From: Taeniopygia guttata | Lineage: Eukaryota; Chordata; Aves; Passeriformes; Estrildidae | Assembly (NCBI RefSeq): GCF_048771995.1 | Contig: NC_133032.1 | Span: forward strand, 31,131,501 to 31,195,500 | Direction: 5' to 3' | Length of the DNA stretch: 64,000 nucleotides | In this document: piece after piece, positions 1 to 12,000 of the stretch | How the letters are laid out: each line of letters begins with the position of its first letter | How positions within the stretch are numbered: position 1 is the first letter of the stretch | Translations under genes and position numbers: made by a program | The notes under the pieces: generated by a model | Seen by the model: the letters and a program-made list of their open reading frames with translations, nothing else | Database searches by the model: none | What the model was told of the DNA's origin: nothing

Positions 1-485
1 CCATCCCGACCCAGCACCTCGGGCAGCTGTCACAGGAACACGTCCAGGTGGGTTTGCAATGTCTCCGAAGAGGGAGAATCCACGTCCTCCCTCCCTGGGC
101 AGCTTTTAGTGCGCTGCCACCGTCAGTGTAAAGTTCTTAATTTTGTTGAGGTTAAACTTCTTGTGTTGTAGTTTATGGTTATTGCTCCTTGTCCTGTCGC
201 TGGGCACCACTGAAAAGAGTCTGGCACGATCCTGTTGGCACCTGTCTTTGAGATCTTAATGTGCATTAATGAGATCCCCTCTCTGGCTTGTCTTCTCCAG
301 ACTAAACAGGTTTATCTGTCACATTCTCTCATAAGAGATGCTTCAGACCCCTCATGACCTCTGTGGCCTCTGCTGGACTCTCTCCAGTAGCTCCTTGCCT
401 TTCTTGTACGGAGGAGCCCCAATTTGGGCACAGTGCTCAGATGTGGCCTCACCAAGACCGAGTAGACAGCAATAGTCTAACCAAC
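1..485 (-). mobile_element. CR1 LINE 3' region, truncated by window edge
   Basis: The plus strand reads as the reverse complement of an avian CR1 non-LTR retrotransposon near its 3' end. Diagnostic stretches include the block around 200-230 (CTTGTCCTGTCGCTGGGCAC, then CACTGAAAAGAGTCTGGC), 'gatcccctctctggcttgtcttctccag' split across 274-301, and the 'ctggactctctccagtag' to 'agatgtggcctcacca' segment at about 373-453. The element's own 3' tail lies to the left of the window, so it is incomplete here. Similarity fades after about 485, which I take as the 5'-truncated end. No open reading frame survives, so this is a dead copy. Confidence 0.88.
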
Positions 486-497
486 GAGTTAGACTGC

Positions 498-539
498 AAG
501 AGTTAAAATTAAATTAATGACCTGGAAATTAGTTTGGCA
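498..539. repeat. 42-base direct repeat, copy A
   Basis: This stretch begins AAGAGTTAAAATTAAATTAA and matches 4154-4195 in the same orientation with two mismatches (positions 519 and 537 of this copy). Flanking sequence on both sides is unrelated. It starts just after the 5' end of the CR1 fragment. The cause is unknown: a fragment of an unrecognised interspersed repeat or a local duplication. Confidence 0.8.
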
Positions 540-2575
540 GCAATGTCTGTGTCCCCACACACCCAGGTGGAGACAAGACACCCCCTTCTTCCCACAGACC
601 CCATGAGGCTACGAGACACACTCTTCTCTTCACAGCCTTTTCTGCCATGTTCCCCCAGTGCTCCCACCAACCATTTCATTGCTCTTAAAGTAAGCGATCA
701 AATATGTGACCAAGGGCTTGGAGATGGACAGTAGAATCAACAATGAATACAAGAGAATGTCATATTTCCATCTGGATGTCTGGTGCTTTGTGGGACTTTT
801 GAGAAGTCTGAGGGATGCAAAACACAAAAGGGTGGAAAATAGCAATCTCTTGCAAATCTAAATATATCTCCCTTTGCATCTGTTCTCACTTTCTCCTGTT
901 GACCTCAGAATTGATGATAAAAGGACTTGTGACAAAGGTGAAGAATTGCAAAACATATATCCTAGTCCTCATCACTTTACCAAACATCACTTCAGGATTC
1001 TCTTTAACTGAATTTTTTCAGATTCAGACTTGTCATACTATTTCTTTCTGTCAGTCTGAAAGTTCTTAACTTGGTTTAACCCTCCCTGCATCCTTGTAAT
1101 TTGTGTCCAAGCTACCCTTTGCTCAGCTGTGCTGAGGTGTCTGTCCTCCCCAGGGAGCAGCTGCCCAGGCCAGCTTTGTCACAGCACCATTTCCAAGCAC
1201 TAACAAGGTCAGCACACAGCTTAGTAACAGCTCTGGAGGGTGATGATTCATCCAGATATAACAGAATTCCAGCCCATTTTGTGAAGTGATGATGTATTTT
1301 TATAGCAAATATATAAAATGTTAATGTTAAATTTTCCAGAAGTTTGTTTTTATCAATTAGAGGCAGATTATTTTTAGACCATTATAAAAGGACTACACTG
1401 AACTTGGATCTTTACATATTTTCCATTTTTTGTTTTAGGTTCAGAAGTGCTAAAAAGGGCTCTAGCAGATGCAGTTTTATTTTAGTAGAAAATCAGCCTC
1501 CTATCTAAAGTATTTTTAAGAAAAGTCAGTTTTATAACTCCTGCAATTAATTTAAGAAATATATAGAAAATTTCAGCTCAAGACAAAAAACAAACCTTCC
1601 AAAGTCCTTTGGCAGCTGGTTCCTGAAAATGTGATGGAGAATCTAGGTGCCATATAGATGCCAGATAGTACTGATTTTATTAATAATAAAAACATCTACA
1701 GGTGATTGCAACCACTCATAAAGGAGCCCAGAAAGCCCTGGGTGTCTCAACATCTTTAACTGATAGTCAGAATAGAGAGGAGAGTTTGGAAGTTTTGTAA
1801 CTGTTACACAAGATTTTGCAGAGCCTACAATTTTCCTTTTTTTTTTTCTTTCTTAATTTCTGATCAACTAGGAAAAAATAGTAGATGGTTATGTTTTTCA
1901 GTGTTGCAGCTTACAAAAGTGTCTGGGAAGATGGACTGTTATTGAGTATGCTAAGGTTTTGGTTTTTTTTTTTGAAAAGTGAATGTAGTTCTTAAGCTGG
2001 ATGACACCCATATAGCAAAGTGAATGTGTTTTTAGACAGGACCCTGACTTTCCATTTATCTTCCCTTCTTCTAATGGCATCTTTCCTCTACCTCTCCTCA
2101 CAACTCCATATCAAAAGTTTATCGTGGTGGCTAAGAGGAAAAACCAAAAGTAATCTCTTCCCCACATGGCTGTGCTGTGCAATAAAGAGATTTGACAGAA
2201 GCAACATCATGGTATTTATGACTTTGATCCAAGCCAGCAGATTTTTTAGCAGCTAAGAGCATTCCAGCTCAAGAGGCTAGATTCTTATTGTCAGGGCTCA
2301 ACATCTTTTATAAATATAAAAGCATCAGACAAACAAAAGCCTCAGTAAGTGTTGCATGAATTCTCCTGTCAGCTAAAATCCTGAGAAAATCAAGCTAATA
2401 GAGAAAAAGCCAGGAGCAGTAATAGATTTTATTCTGTATGCTTGATTATAGGCTTCTTTCAGCATTAATTTGAAAAAAAAACCCAAACCCAAGAACTGAC
2501 CCACATTTCAAGGGCTAATAACTGCCTCTTTTCTGGTTGTTTACATTTTTTCTGTAAAACCCCTTTTAAGTTTTG
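540..2575. other. AT-rich intergenic DNA, no gene recognised
   Basis: No coding region, RNA gene or confident repeat was recognised. The longest open frames are short (about 60-85 codons) and resemble no protein I know. Around 1120-1285 the minus strand is open for about 58 codons, but no splice acceptor precedes it. Short T-runs occur near 1833-1848 and 1962-1973. Confidence 0.6.
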
Positions 2576-2577
2576 GG

Positions 2578-2682
2578 CACTTGAAGTGACTGGGCAATGA
2601 TCTCCTAAGCAGGGCAGTGGTAGAACTAAAACCAAGTCACAGACCTGTGCAGTATCCTGTCAGCACCATGTCTTCCTTCACA
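2578..2682 (+). repeat. Old MIR-like SINE remnant
   Basis: The segment follows the 3' half of the MIR consensus: a 'gtgactgggcaatgatctcc' equivalent of the 'gtgacttgcccaaggtcaca' core, then 'cagtggtagaactaaaacca' for the 'cagtggcagagctgggatt' part, then 'acagacctgtgcag' and 'caccatgtctt' for the terminal section. Identity is low, as expected of an amniote-age element. It was recognised by eye only, with no alignment score. Confidence 0.5.
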
Positions 2683-2943
2683 GTGGGTCCTCTACTAAAA
2701 TATTATTTTTTAAAATCACATAGCCGTTTTCACCCTTCCTGTGAGTTGCTTTCCCTAAGCTTCAAGTCACTGGCTTGAAAGCAAATCATCTTAAATTGAG
2801 TCGTCAAGTCATACATCAAACAGAAACGCTGCTTACTGCCAAAATATAAACATACTTCTTATTTACAGCAGACCTCAGTAGATAATATCTTACTCAGTTC
2901 TCAGCTACTCTTGCTCTACAGTGTCAATAAAGGTGCCTTCTAC

Positions 2944-3333
2944 CTGTGATATTCACCCTGAAAAATTTGATGGCAACACTTTCTGACCAGCGTTGTGCTT
3001 GTCTGTAACTCAGCAGCTTTTACAGCACAGGAAACTCGGATCATGACAAGGTATTTCACAAATATGAGCAGTAACTCGGTGGCAGAGTGCTCCTTTATGG
3101 GCCTGCTCCAGGAACTGTCAAAAACATCTTCCAGTTCAAGCAGGACAGATTTGATCACCCCCTTAAGTGGTTTAAAGAGTCCAATTTCTTTGTCAAGGTT
3201 CTCAGAGGAAGAAAGCAATTTCTCAAGGCACATGGTATTAGTCCCGAAGCGATTGGTCACTGTTATGAGACAAGCCTTGAGAGCCTGATGGCTGAGGTCT
3301 ATTAACTGCTCACAGGATTGATAACAGGGGAAG
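2944..3333 (-). CDS. Possible internal coding exon of an unidentified gene
   Basis: On the minus strand a 390-base block is open throughout in one frame. It is preceded by a TTTGCAG acceptor (AG at 3335-3334) and followed by a CAG|GTAG donor (GT at 2943-2942). The block is symmetric, with phase 2 at both ends and about 129 whole codons. The translated block has a leucine- and valine-rich, helix-like pattern (for example ELLLIFVKYLVMIRV, then CAVKAAELQ) suggestive of a helical-repeat protein, but I do not recognise the family. In-frame stops lie just outside both splice sites (TAA at 3350-3348, TAG at 2942-2940). No partner exon was found within 2.5 kb. Open frames this long also arise by chance in this window, so it may not be a gene. 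If real, it would be transcribed in the same direction as DDX18, downstream of it. Confidence 0.3.
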
Positions 3334-3350
3334 CTGCAAAGGAAACCTTA

Positions 3351-5300
3351 GATTTCCAGTCTGACAATCTTTTGCACTTCTTTCAATACCATGGTGGAAT
3401 AGATGCTGCCCAATACATAGATATTTCATCTATGAAACTTTGTCATTTACGATTTCATAAACAAAGCAAAAGGTAATTCCATCTGCACACGGCAGGAAGC
3501 TTTTGATTCCCACTTAGTCCCAGCTCATGAATTTCTCTTCTGCTTAATCAGGAAATCAGAACTGACTTTGTAGCTACTACATGCAGGGTGGAGCCATTAC
3601 ACATCTTTGTTTAAGTAACATTAACTTTTCTTCAGAGTAAGCTACTGTTACTGTAGAGCAATACATCCAGTCCTTCCATCTCCTACAGAAGTTTGTTTCA
3701 AAGATCTCTTTGTATTAGAAAATTAGGAAAATACAACCCAAGTATCACAGGGAAGAGTTGTGCAGGCTCTTTGTCAGTTTTCCATGTATCAGACTTTAGA
3801 AGTGGCAGAATTTTCATGCACTTTTAAGCCCAACAAGTTCTGGTCATGAGCACGTGGTCAGACAGATGGTCATACTGACTCCACATCCCAAATTTTTCCT
3901 GTTCCAAAACAATACTCCACACTACTGCAGTCACTGCTTGCACCCACACAGCCACACTCTCATCTTCACAGTGGTCTACTGCAGCTTTGCTTACATCTCT
4001 TTCCCAGTAATTAATTTTGCAGTTCATCTAATGAGTCCCTCAGTGTTTCTTTTGCTTTAATGAGAGATAATTCCCATACAGTAACTGCACAGCTGACAGG
4101 TATAAATAGAAGCATTAAACTGTATGGTGATGTACATCCCAGAGAGAACTCCTAAGAGTTAAAATTAAATTAATAACCTGGAAATTAGTTTGACATCTAT
4201 TATTTATAAATTTTTAAGAAAACCCAGAATCAAAGATTAGAAATCAATGACAGGCATCTTTTTTAGCACTACTTACACTTCAGAGAAGATTTTGCTATTT
4301 CATTGCAAGCTTAGAAGCACAAAACATTCAAATTCTAGTAACAAAATTATTTTGACATTAAAAATCCTAAAAACCCATTAGGGTCTAAACTCAACCATTT
4401 CATAAGAGGGAAAACCAGACAATGCTCAGTTCTGAATGGTGGAAGCACTAGAAGCAGAATAGTCCTATTATTTCTCCCCATCTGCTTTCCTCAAGGATGA
4501 AAAGGAAGTCTACTGATTTTTAAAAAAATATTTCAATGTATCAGTTTCAAATCTGATATGCTGCCTCAGAAGACCTAAGAAATAACAGTCCAATTTATAT
4601 TGGAATAACTACTTATGCTTCTGTACTTGTAACTGCTCCTGGGTTACATTTTAAATATAAATTAAAAGCTGTTTTACAGTAGTCACAGATGCCCCACATT
4701 TCTGGATTTTGTGACATTTTAGTCTTTCCTTGACACAGGAACACTTTTTGAACATTCCTCACCACCACTGTAGTCTTGTAAGAGCAATTACATACTGCTA
4801 CAATGGCAGAGAGATGGAAATAATGTGTAATGCAATTACTCTTTTACCCAACTTGTGTACTCTTCTTGTACTGAAGCCTCCACATTTATTCCTGTCTGCA
4901 ATGTGTATTCCACCCTCTTCCATTTCAGTTTTTATATTCCTCCTTCCATTCTAGTATATTTATAAACCGTCTCACTTTTTCAGTTATTGAGTCTCTCCAC
5001 CTCCCCAGTCCTGTGGCAATATCTTTGACTTTGCTCATTGCTGACCTGATACACTAAGACTTGAAAGCAATTCACTTTTGTAATTTACACAATACAACTG
5101 CAGCACTTCTCACTGCATCAGTTATGAAGCATCTTTTAAAAATACCTGGGTTGAGTGCTTTAAATTATGTAATCTGCGTTCCTTAATTCTTTGTAGAGTA
5201 CACTAAATGTCCCCAGGTTAATAAATTCAGATTTAAACTGGACATGAAGGAAAAACAAATATTTCAGGGTTACCATTGTATCACATTTAACCAGTATTAA
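3351..5300. other. Intergenic DNA 3' of DDX18, no gene recognised
   Basis: This AT-rich stretch lies between the exon-like block and the presumed DDX18 3' UTR. A minus-strand frame at 3824-4027 is open for 67 codons without recognisable similarity or good splice sites. The only structured element seen is copy B of the 42-base direct repeat. Confidence 0.55.
4154..4195. repeat. 42-base direct repeat, copy B
   Basis: Direct-orientation partner of 498-539, offset by 3656 bases, with 40 of 42 positions identical. No CR1 sequence adjoins this copy, which argues against the repeat being part of the CR1 element beside copy A. Confidence 0.8.
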
Positions 5301-5326
5301 TCATGTACCAGAACTGATGTAAGACA

Positions 5327-5337
5327 TTTATTTTATT
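5327..5337 (-). terminator. Candidate DDX18 distal polyadenylation signal
   Basis: The minus strand carries two overlapping canonical AATAAA hexamers here, 573-583 bases beyond the DDX18 stop codon. This would give a 3' UTR of roughly 0.6 kb. No cleavage site can be seen directly. Confidence 0.35.
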
Positions 5338-5637
5338 TTGGACACTTTACTTGTTATACAGATAACCATGTCTGAAATTATTCACAAGCTCATACAGCCT
5401 TAATTATTCATCCATGGTTCAGTTCTAAAGGAATCTTCCTGTATTCTTCACCTTATTTGATGGCCAAAGCAGAGTTCTGTAGCAGTAAAACCCTTTGCAA
5501 TGATTCGTGTGAGCAAAACCTTTTTATCTCACAATGTCCTTATGTTGTCCACTCTAACGATTTTCAGAGATATGCATATAAAGAAGAGTAAATGTAAAGC
5601 AAATTCTTCTATAAAGCCTAAAGGTATAGTCCCTTTC

Positions 5638-5643
5638 TTTAAT
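5638..5643 (-). terminator. Candidate DDX18 proximal polyadenylation signal (ATTAAA)
   Basis: The minus-strand ATTAAA variant hexamer lies about 270 bases past the stop codon. Another ATTAAA at 5901-5896 is only 9 bases past the stop and is unlikely to be used. Which signal operates cannot be decided from sequence. Confidence 0.25.
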
Positions 5644-5909
5644 AAAAATCTCTGTAGTATTGACTTAGGTAATTTAAATTATCTTCTTCCTTACAACCAG
5701 TATAGCAAAATTCTCTGGCCATATTCTCCTTTAGCTTCAGTTCTGAAGAGTCTTCCTGAGATGAAAAATAAAAGACGTTCCCAGAAGAGAAAAAAATCCT
5801 TTAAGAGACCTAAAAATGGGAAAGGAGCTGTTTAAATTGGAAGTAACTGCCAGATGGTTTTGATCAAGGTAAGCTGCTCCAAGGCCCCAAGGCATTTTAA
5901 TGACCAGGA

Positions 5910-6052
5910 TTAACGAGAAAACTGCCGATTGTCAGATTTCTTGCTGATGTGTTTGAAGATTTTTGCTTTGTGGACGTTCTTTGATTTCTGGTAGCCAAAT
6001 CCCCCACCTCCACCTCTTTTCTGTAGTCTTCTGCCACGGTTGCTGTTCACAT
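5910..6052 (-). CDS. DDX18: DDX18 terminal coding exon 14
   Basis: Encodes residues 602-648 and the TAA stop (5912-5910), after a TTTCAG acceptor. The tail [12 protein letters not shown], then [10 protein letters not shown] and a final RQFSR, matches the glycine-rich, basic end typical of vertebrate DDX18. Confidence 0.95.
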
Positions 6053-9000
6053 CTGAAATTTCATTGGTTAAAGAACTTAAAAAGGAGTAATTTGAAATAC
6101 TGCATTTTGGGTTTACTAAGGGTTATTGATGTGAGGAAAAGCTGAGCTGCCTAATTACAGAGGAACCCAGAACTTTGTGCTTGTGGTTCTAAATATTCCT
6201 CCAGCTGTCCAATTAAACTATCCAATGCACTACTGCTTCAAATTCCATTCACTGTCAGGTTTGACAGCAATTTAGACACAGTCTCTTAGTTCCTGCTCTT
6301 GCCCCTCTATGCCAATATTCCATGACTATGAAACTGAAGCAAGTATATTTCAATGAAAATAATTTTCTATGGAGGTTTCAAAGAACAATACTTTGGAACA
6401 TGGATGCATTCCAAAATCTGCCCAACAGCAACTGAAGCCTGTACACCATGGACATGTGCTAAAAGAGATGTTTGTAGGCATTTTTTCAGTTATATTATTT
6501 GCAATATTTACATTTTCTTTGATGAAATACTGTTGGAGCATGGTTCCTTTTTCATTATTATTAGCAGAAAAACTCCAACCCCAACAACAAACAGCAGAAC
6601 TTGAGGTACCATAGGAATTCAGCAAGTTGCACTGAACATTTATAATGCAGAAATTCAGCTTTGAAACACTGCAGTAAAAGGATACTGAGGTCAACAAACG
6701 GAGGAACTTTGAAACCAAACGAAAGGCAGACTTTTGGAAGATCCAAATTATTGACATCATAGATCTGCTTCAGAGAATGGGAGTCGTAAGCTCTGATATA
6801 AGCTTTGTAAGCCTCCTGGGCTGACTTGTGAAGGAAGTAGTTCTTCTCTATCAGTTTTTCCAGCTGGTGAGGGGAAAATAAAACCATAAGAGATATAAAC
6901 AATTACAGCTGTTAAAAGTCTATACATTATATTCAGACATTTTTTACTGTATGAGTGGCAATGACATTCACTCCTTACTACAGCAAAACTGCCCTGTGAC
7001 ATTAAAGTGCACATTCAGGTGTAAAAATGCTTTTATAAACAAGTAGAGGGACAAAAAATCCTGAAGCTGACTTACAGTACCAACAAAGCCTCAGCAATAT
7101 GAAAATTTACCGAAATATTACACTGGGTTGTCCCAAACAAGTTAATCAAGGACAATACACCTGCAGCCACACCACGAAACGTTGTGTCTGAGAACAGCCA
7201 GCCTGACACCTGAACTATGTGATCCCATGCAATTCCCTGCACAGCCTGATCTATTATGGTGCCAGTGCATTGTGACATCAGCAGTATTAATTCTAAACCA
7301 AAAATGGAGATACACCAGATTAAGACATTTGATTTGATGTGGGCCAAGTTCCCAATACTCATCCCAGTGTTTCATTTGATGTTTAACATACATTAATTCA
7401 GCATTCTAAAAATAAGCTACATTAAGCACCACTTCTTCCTGATTATGCTTAATTAGGAACCTCTCTCTTAAGGACTGTCTTCACTGCTTCCTATACTTGC
7501 TATTTTAAATTCAAGTTACTGCAAAGAAGCTTCATAGAACTCTTATTAAAAGAATGATTCACAGAAGTAATCAACAATAGAAATTCATATCTTCAGAATT
7601 AGCTAAGCTATTCCACTCAGCTCTGTGTTCCTTGGCTATTTTTGTAGCACAGGAGCACAAAAGAGGTTTAGCTGATGTTGGGCTTTATTAATACTAGCTA
7701 ATTAAAAATACACATGGGCTTATATAGTAACATTCCTAAAGAAGCAAACATATTTTGAGTTGCAGTCATAGACTGCAACATTCTCCATGCAAATTATAAC
7801 AAAGGTAGTTGAAAAAAAGTAGTTGAAGTGTAAAAACATGTCATACCTGAGACTGGATGTCTGAGATTTTTGACCAAGAAAATTCAAATTCACTTAGTGG
7901 TACCTTATAAACAGAAGAAGAAATGAAATATCAACATGATGTACACTGTGTAAATATACTGAATGTGTTTAAGACCAAGGACAAATAGAAAACAATCTTC
8001 TAGATAACAGATTTTTTAACACCACAGCTGTATCTGTGAAGTGCCTTTACATCAATATGACAGTATTATCACTTCCTTTAAGCCAGAGTAATAGAGACAC
8101 TCAGTATGACACCATTTTTTACCACTTTTGCTTTAGAAGTTAAATCATTTTAGTTAAAAGTCACAAAACAAGTCCATAAGGACAGCAACCAAGCAGCTCT
8201 GTGCAGTTCTGGTAAAATGATTACCTTTAAAAGAAGACTGTGCTTCTTTGGAATTAAATAAAATGAAACTGATCTTTGAAAAACCAAACAGGTTTTGCCT
8301 TTAAAAACTGTACAGAAGTTTACCCTGGCTTGTTTAAGATAACGAAGGAAGCCCAGTTCTTCTGGTCGTAAGATGAGCAGAGCGTGTCCTCTTCCGTTTA
8401 TTCCTCTGGCAGTCCTACCAACACGATGGATATATTCCTTTTGGAAAGAATAACAGACAACAAGGTCAGGCAGTCTTAATCATCAACAAAAAATACACCA
8501 AAGTTAACCTCAATATAATGTAAGGTATCATTCATTATTTGGTAAAATTTTTCTTGGCACTGACACATGGATAAGGGAAAACACAGACCCTACAGCATTT
8601 TATCTTTTACTGAGGAAAAAAGATCTTAGTCTGCAGTAACTGAAAATTAAACTTTGATTTTAGAGATTTTTAAATTTCCCTTGTTTACAATAGACTTTTA
8701 TTCAAGTGATAATATTATCTTTAAACAAGCAAGTTTCAACTGGAAAAGCTCAGGGATGCATACATAAACTCGCCCTCCTCTTGAGAAGTGTTTGGCTCTT
8801 TAACTGACTAGATTTTAATTTCACAACACAAACAATATTTTAAAATTGAATTCTCAAGAAGGCAACCAAGGTCTTGGCTAGGAGCAGCATCTCCTAGGAG
8901 CTGGTGAAGGGCAGTGAAAGAAACCACCAGCTGGATATGACTGAATCCTGCCCTCTGTCAAGCAGCAGTTTCAGCTCTTCTCTGCAACTAAGTTTGTAGT

Positions 9001-12000
9001 CAGGATTTGATTTCTTGCTGTGACACTTGGCTATTTCCTTAGCTTACCTTTGGATCATCTGGAGGGTCATACTGGACAATCCAGTCAACCTCAGGAATGT
9101 CCAATCCTCTGGCAGCCACATCAGTGCACAGCAGTATTCCAGCCTCTGCATTACAGAACTGGAAAAACGTTGTAGTACGTTTGGTCTGTTTCTGCTTACC
9201 CTGAAAAGAAACAAACACAGTGGGGATGAAATATCAGCTAAAAAAATAATTTGAGACATTGTCCCAAATCATGGTTTTGTACAGACCAAGCAGGACTATT
9301 TTCAAGTGAAGAAACAAAGAAAAAAATAAACCACACAGGGTTACAAGAAGTGGCATCCCTCAGAGGTTACAGTGTATCTCCCAAAACATTAAAAATTGCA
9401 TAAACATTCTTCTCACAAACACAACATGCATGTTTCAAATTCAAGAAAAAGACATTTGCAAGTCTAGCAATATATTAGACAGATTACAGGTTATAAAAGC
9501 AAACAACCAAACAAAACTGATACTTGTTACAGTTCTGTCAAAGATAGCAGGGCATTTCCCCCCAAAACAAAATAAAAAAGGACATTTATGATTAGTTGCA
9601 ACTGTTTCACAGACTTCCAGTCAATTCTTTGTTCTAAACTGTGTATTTTGTGGTTTTGACAGAAAATTTACAATAGCCATCCAAATGGTAAGAATTGGTA
9701 TAGTAAATCCAAACATCACCCTGGCCAGGAAAAGCATCAAACACTTCAGGCATCAGACTCTGCATTTTTCTGACAAAAAATTTGCTCCACACATTGAATT
9801 TTTGTGCTTGTGAAAGGTAACTTCTTGGAAGAAAACAGAAATGTTGCTAAACAGAGAGCATTAATTACTATCAGTGTTCAGCGCTGGTTCAAAAAATAGC
9901 AAGAATGACTACTGAAGTGTTATTATAGAATCTTTGCATTATCTCCTTCCTCTACAGACTAATCAAGACCATCTTCAGTTTTGTGAGCAGGCTGCTTATT
10001 AGAAACTGGACTGAAACAAACCAGACAAAGATAAAGCCAATAACAGCTTACAGGTGTTATCAGAATAATTCAAAATAAATCAATGAATAAGATACTTACA
10101 TGAATGGCCAAAACAGGCAGATCAATGTAGTTGAGTAATTCGTAGTGGTACTTCACTGACATACATGAAGAAAAAAATACCATCAGTTTCTTCTTCCGGT
10201 TCTTCTTGAGGAAAGTGAAGAGCAAAAGGAATCTTTTTTCAGATGGACAGACCACATAACCCTGCAAAAATTTTAAACATTGTTAAATAAAAGTAGTAAG
10301 GAGCAAACTTGTGTTTTAGGAACACAATTACCTCAGAGAAGGGCTACTTTGTGAAAAAATCCTAACCAAACAGTTATACATCTGAAGCATCCCAAGTGAA
10401 AAAACCACAGGGCTTGGTGTGTTCAGAGGTCTCAACCCTCCCACTAATGTTTCTCTTACCTGCTCCAGACCATCTACTGTTGCTGTCTCCTTGTTATCAT
10501 CAACCCCAACATACAGTGGCTCTTTCTTCAGAGAGATCTTTGCCAGATCTTCGACCTTTCTGGTTTGTGTGGCAGAGAAAAGCATCGTCTGTCTGCGCTC
10601 TGGAAAATATTTGAAAGACAGCCTCACTTTTTAAAGAAGAATTCAAATAGTGATTCTGTAAACTCTAACTGCAAACTTCCTTGGGCAAATCTTCCAATTA
10701 AATTCTAATTCAAGCATACTGCTAATGACAAACAAAAAGGTGTAGTTGTATTATGGGGTGTACACCATGTTTATTTCAGCTGTCCTCACCCCCAAAATCC
10801 TAACCGCTATCAAAACACAGTGTTCTTTCTCTGTAAAAATGTTAATTATCATTTGCAATCCAATTCAGACACAAAACAAAACTGAGATCAATCTTCTAAT
10901 TCTAAATTAATATCCATGAATACTACAATATTTTTGTTTAAAAAAACAATTAAAATTGTGTTTAATACATCAATTACAAGGAATAGTTACATGAAGAATT
11001 AGGGGAAAAAAAATTAAGGTAAATACTTAAACTTCTCCAAGATACTGGTGTTGGAGGTATCAAAAAAGATTGAACTGCAAGTCAGAAACCCTTTTTCCAA
11101 TTTAAACCCTATTAGGAAATAATGAATTGCAGGAAATAAACACAGAGGATGATGAATGAGAAAATGGAAACATTAAACTAAAAGGATTTTATATGAACAG
11201 AATTATATCCCTGAAGAGCATTTGAAAACTCTGTTCTTCAGATAAATGATGTTGAATAAGTAATATATACTGGCTAGTAGAAAAAAAGGACAGAGTAAGA
11301 AAACCACTATGAAGTTCATTTACAGAACTATAAAAATTAATAACTTCTCCTACAATAATAGAGTCAGAAAGAAGACATAATGTTAGTCAAGTGGTTTCCA
11401 GGAAAGAGATTTTTTTTTTCTTACTTGGTAAAAGTTTTATGATCTGTTTCATTTCTTCTTCAAATCCAACCTCCAAGATTCGATCTGCCTCATCAATTAC
11501 CAAACACTGCAAATTCTTGTACATGAAACCTGGAGTGTTCTAGAAGATTAACAAACTCACAGTCAGAAGGGAAAGGAGTTTTATTGTTTTAACAAACTGA
11601 TTAGACATCAATATTCTATCTACCTGCATATGATCCAGCAGTCTTCCTGGTGTTGCTACAATGATGTTGATTCCATTTCCAAGCTTCTGTGCTTCTGCTG
11701 ATCTATTGCTGCCCCCCATTATCAGACCATAGGTATGAACGTGATGATTCATAAGTTCTTTAAGAACTCCGTAGGTTTGCATGGCCAGCTCTCGAGTAGG
11801 AGAAAGAATAATAACACCCGTTCCTAAAAAATACATCAGAGTCAGTTACAACTCATCCAACCCCCTAAATGGCTTTGCAGTAAAATTCAGTTGTGCAATG
11901 AAGAGCCTTACCATTCCTAGGCATGAATTTCAGCTTGTAGATGAGCTCTACTGCAGGAATGAGAAACGCAAGTGTTTTTCCACTGCCTGTTTTTGCAGCT

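Noticed and set aside
5458..5835. Plus-strand open frame of about 120 codons ending in a lysine/arginine-rich tail
   Set aside because: It lies antisense in the DDX18 3' UTR, the basic tail is simply A-rich sequence, and there is no recognisable family or convincing acceptor.
7072..7362. Open minus-strand segment in DDX18 intron 12, considered as an extra exon or H/ACA snoRNA
   Set aside because: Including it would break the phase-0 join between exons 12 and 13. No convincing H box or ACA box with two proper hairpins could be drawn.
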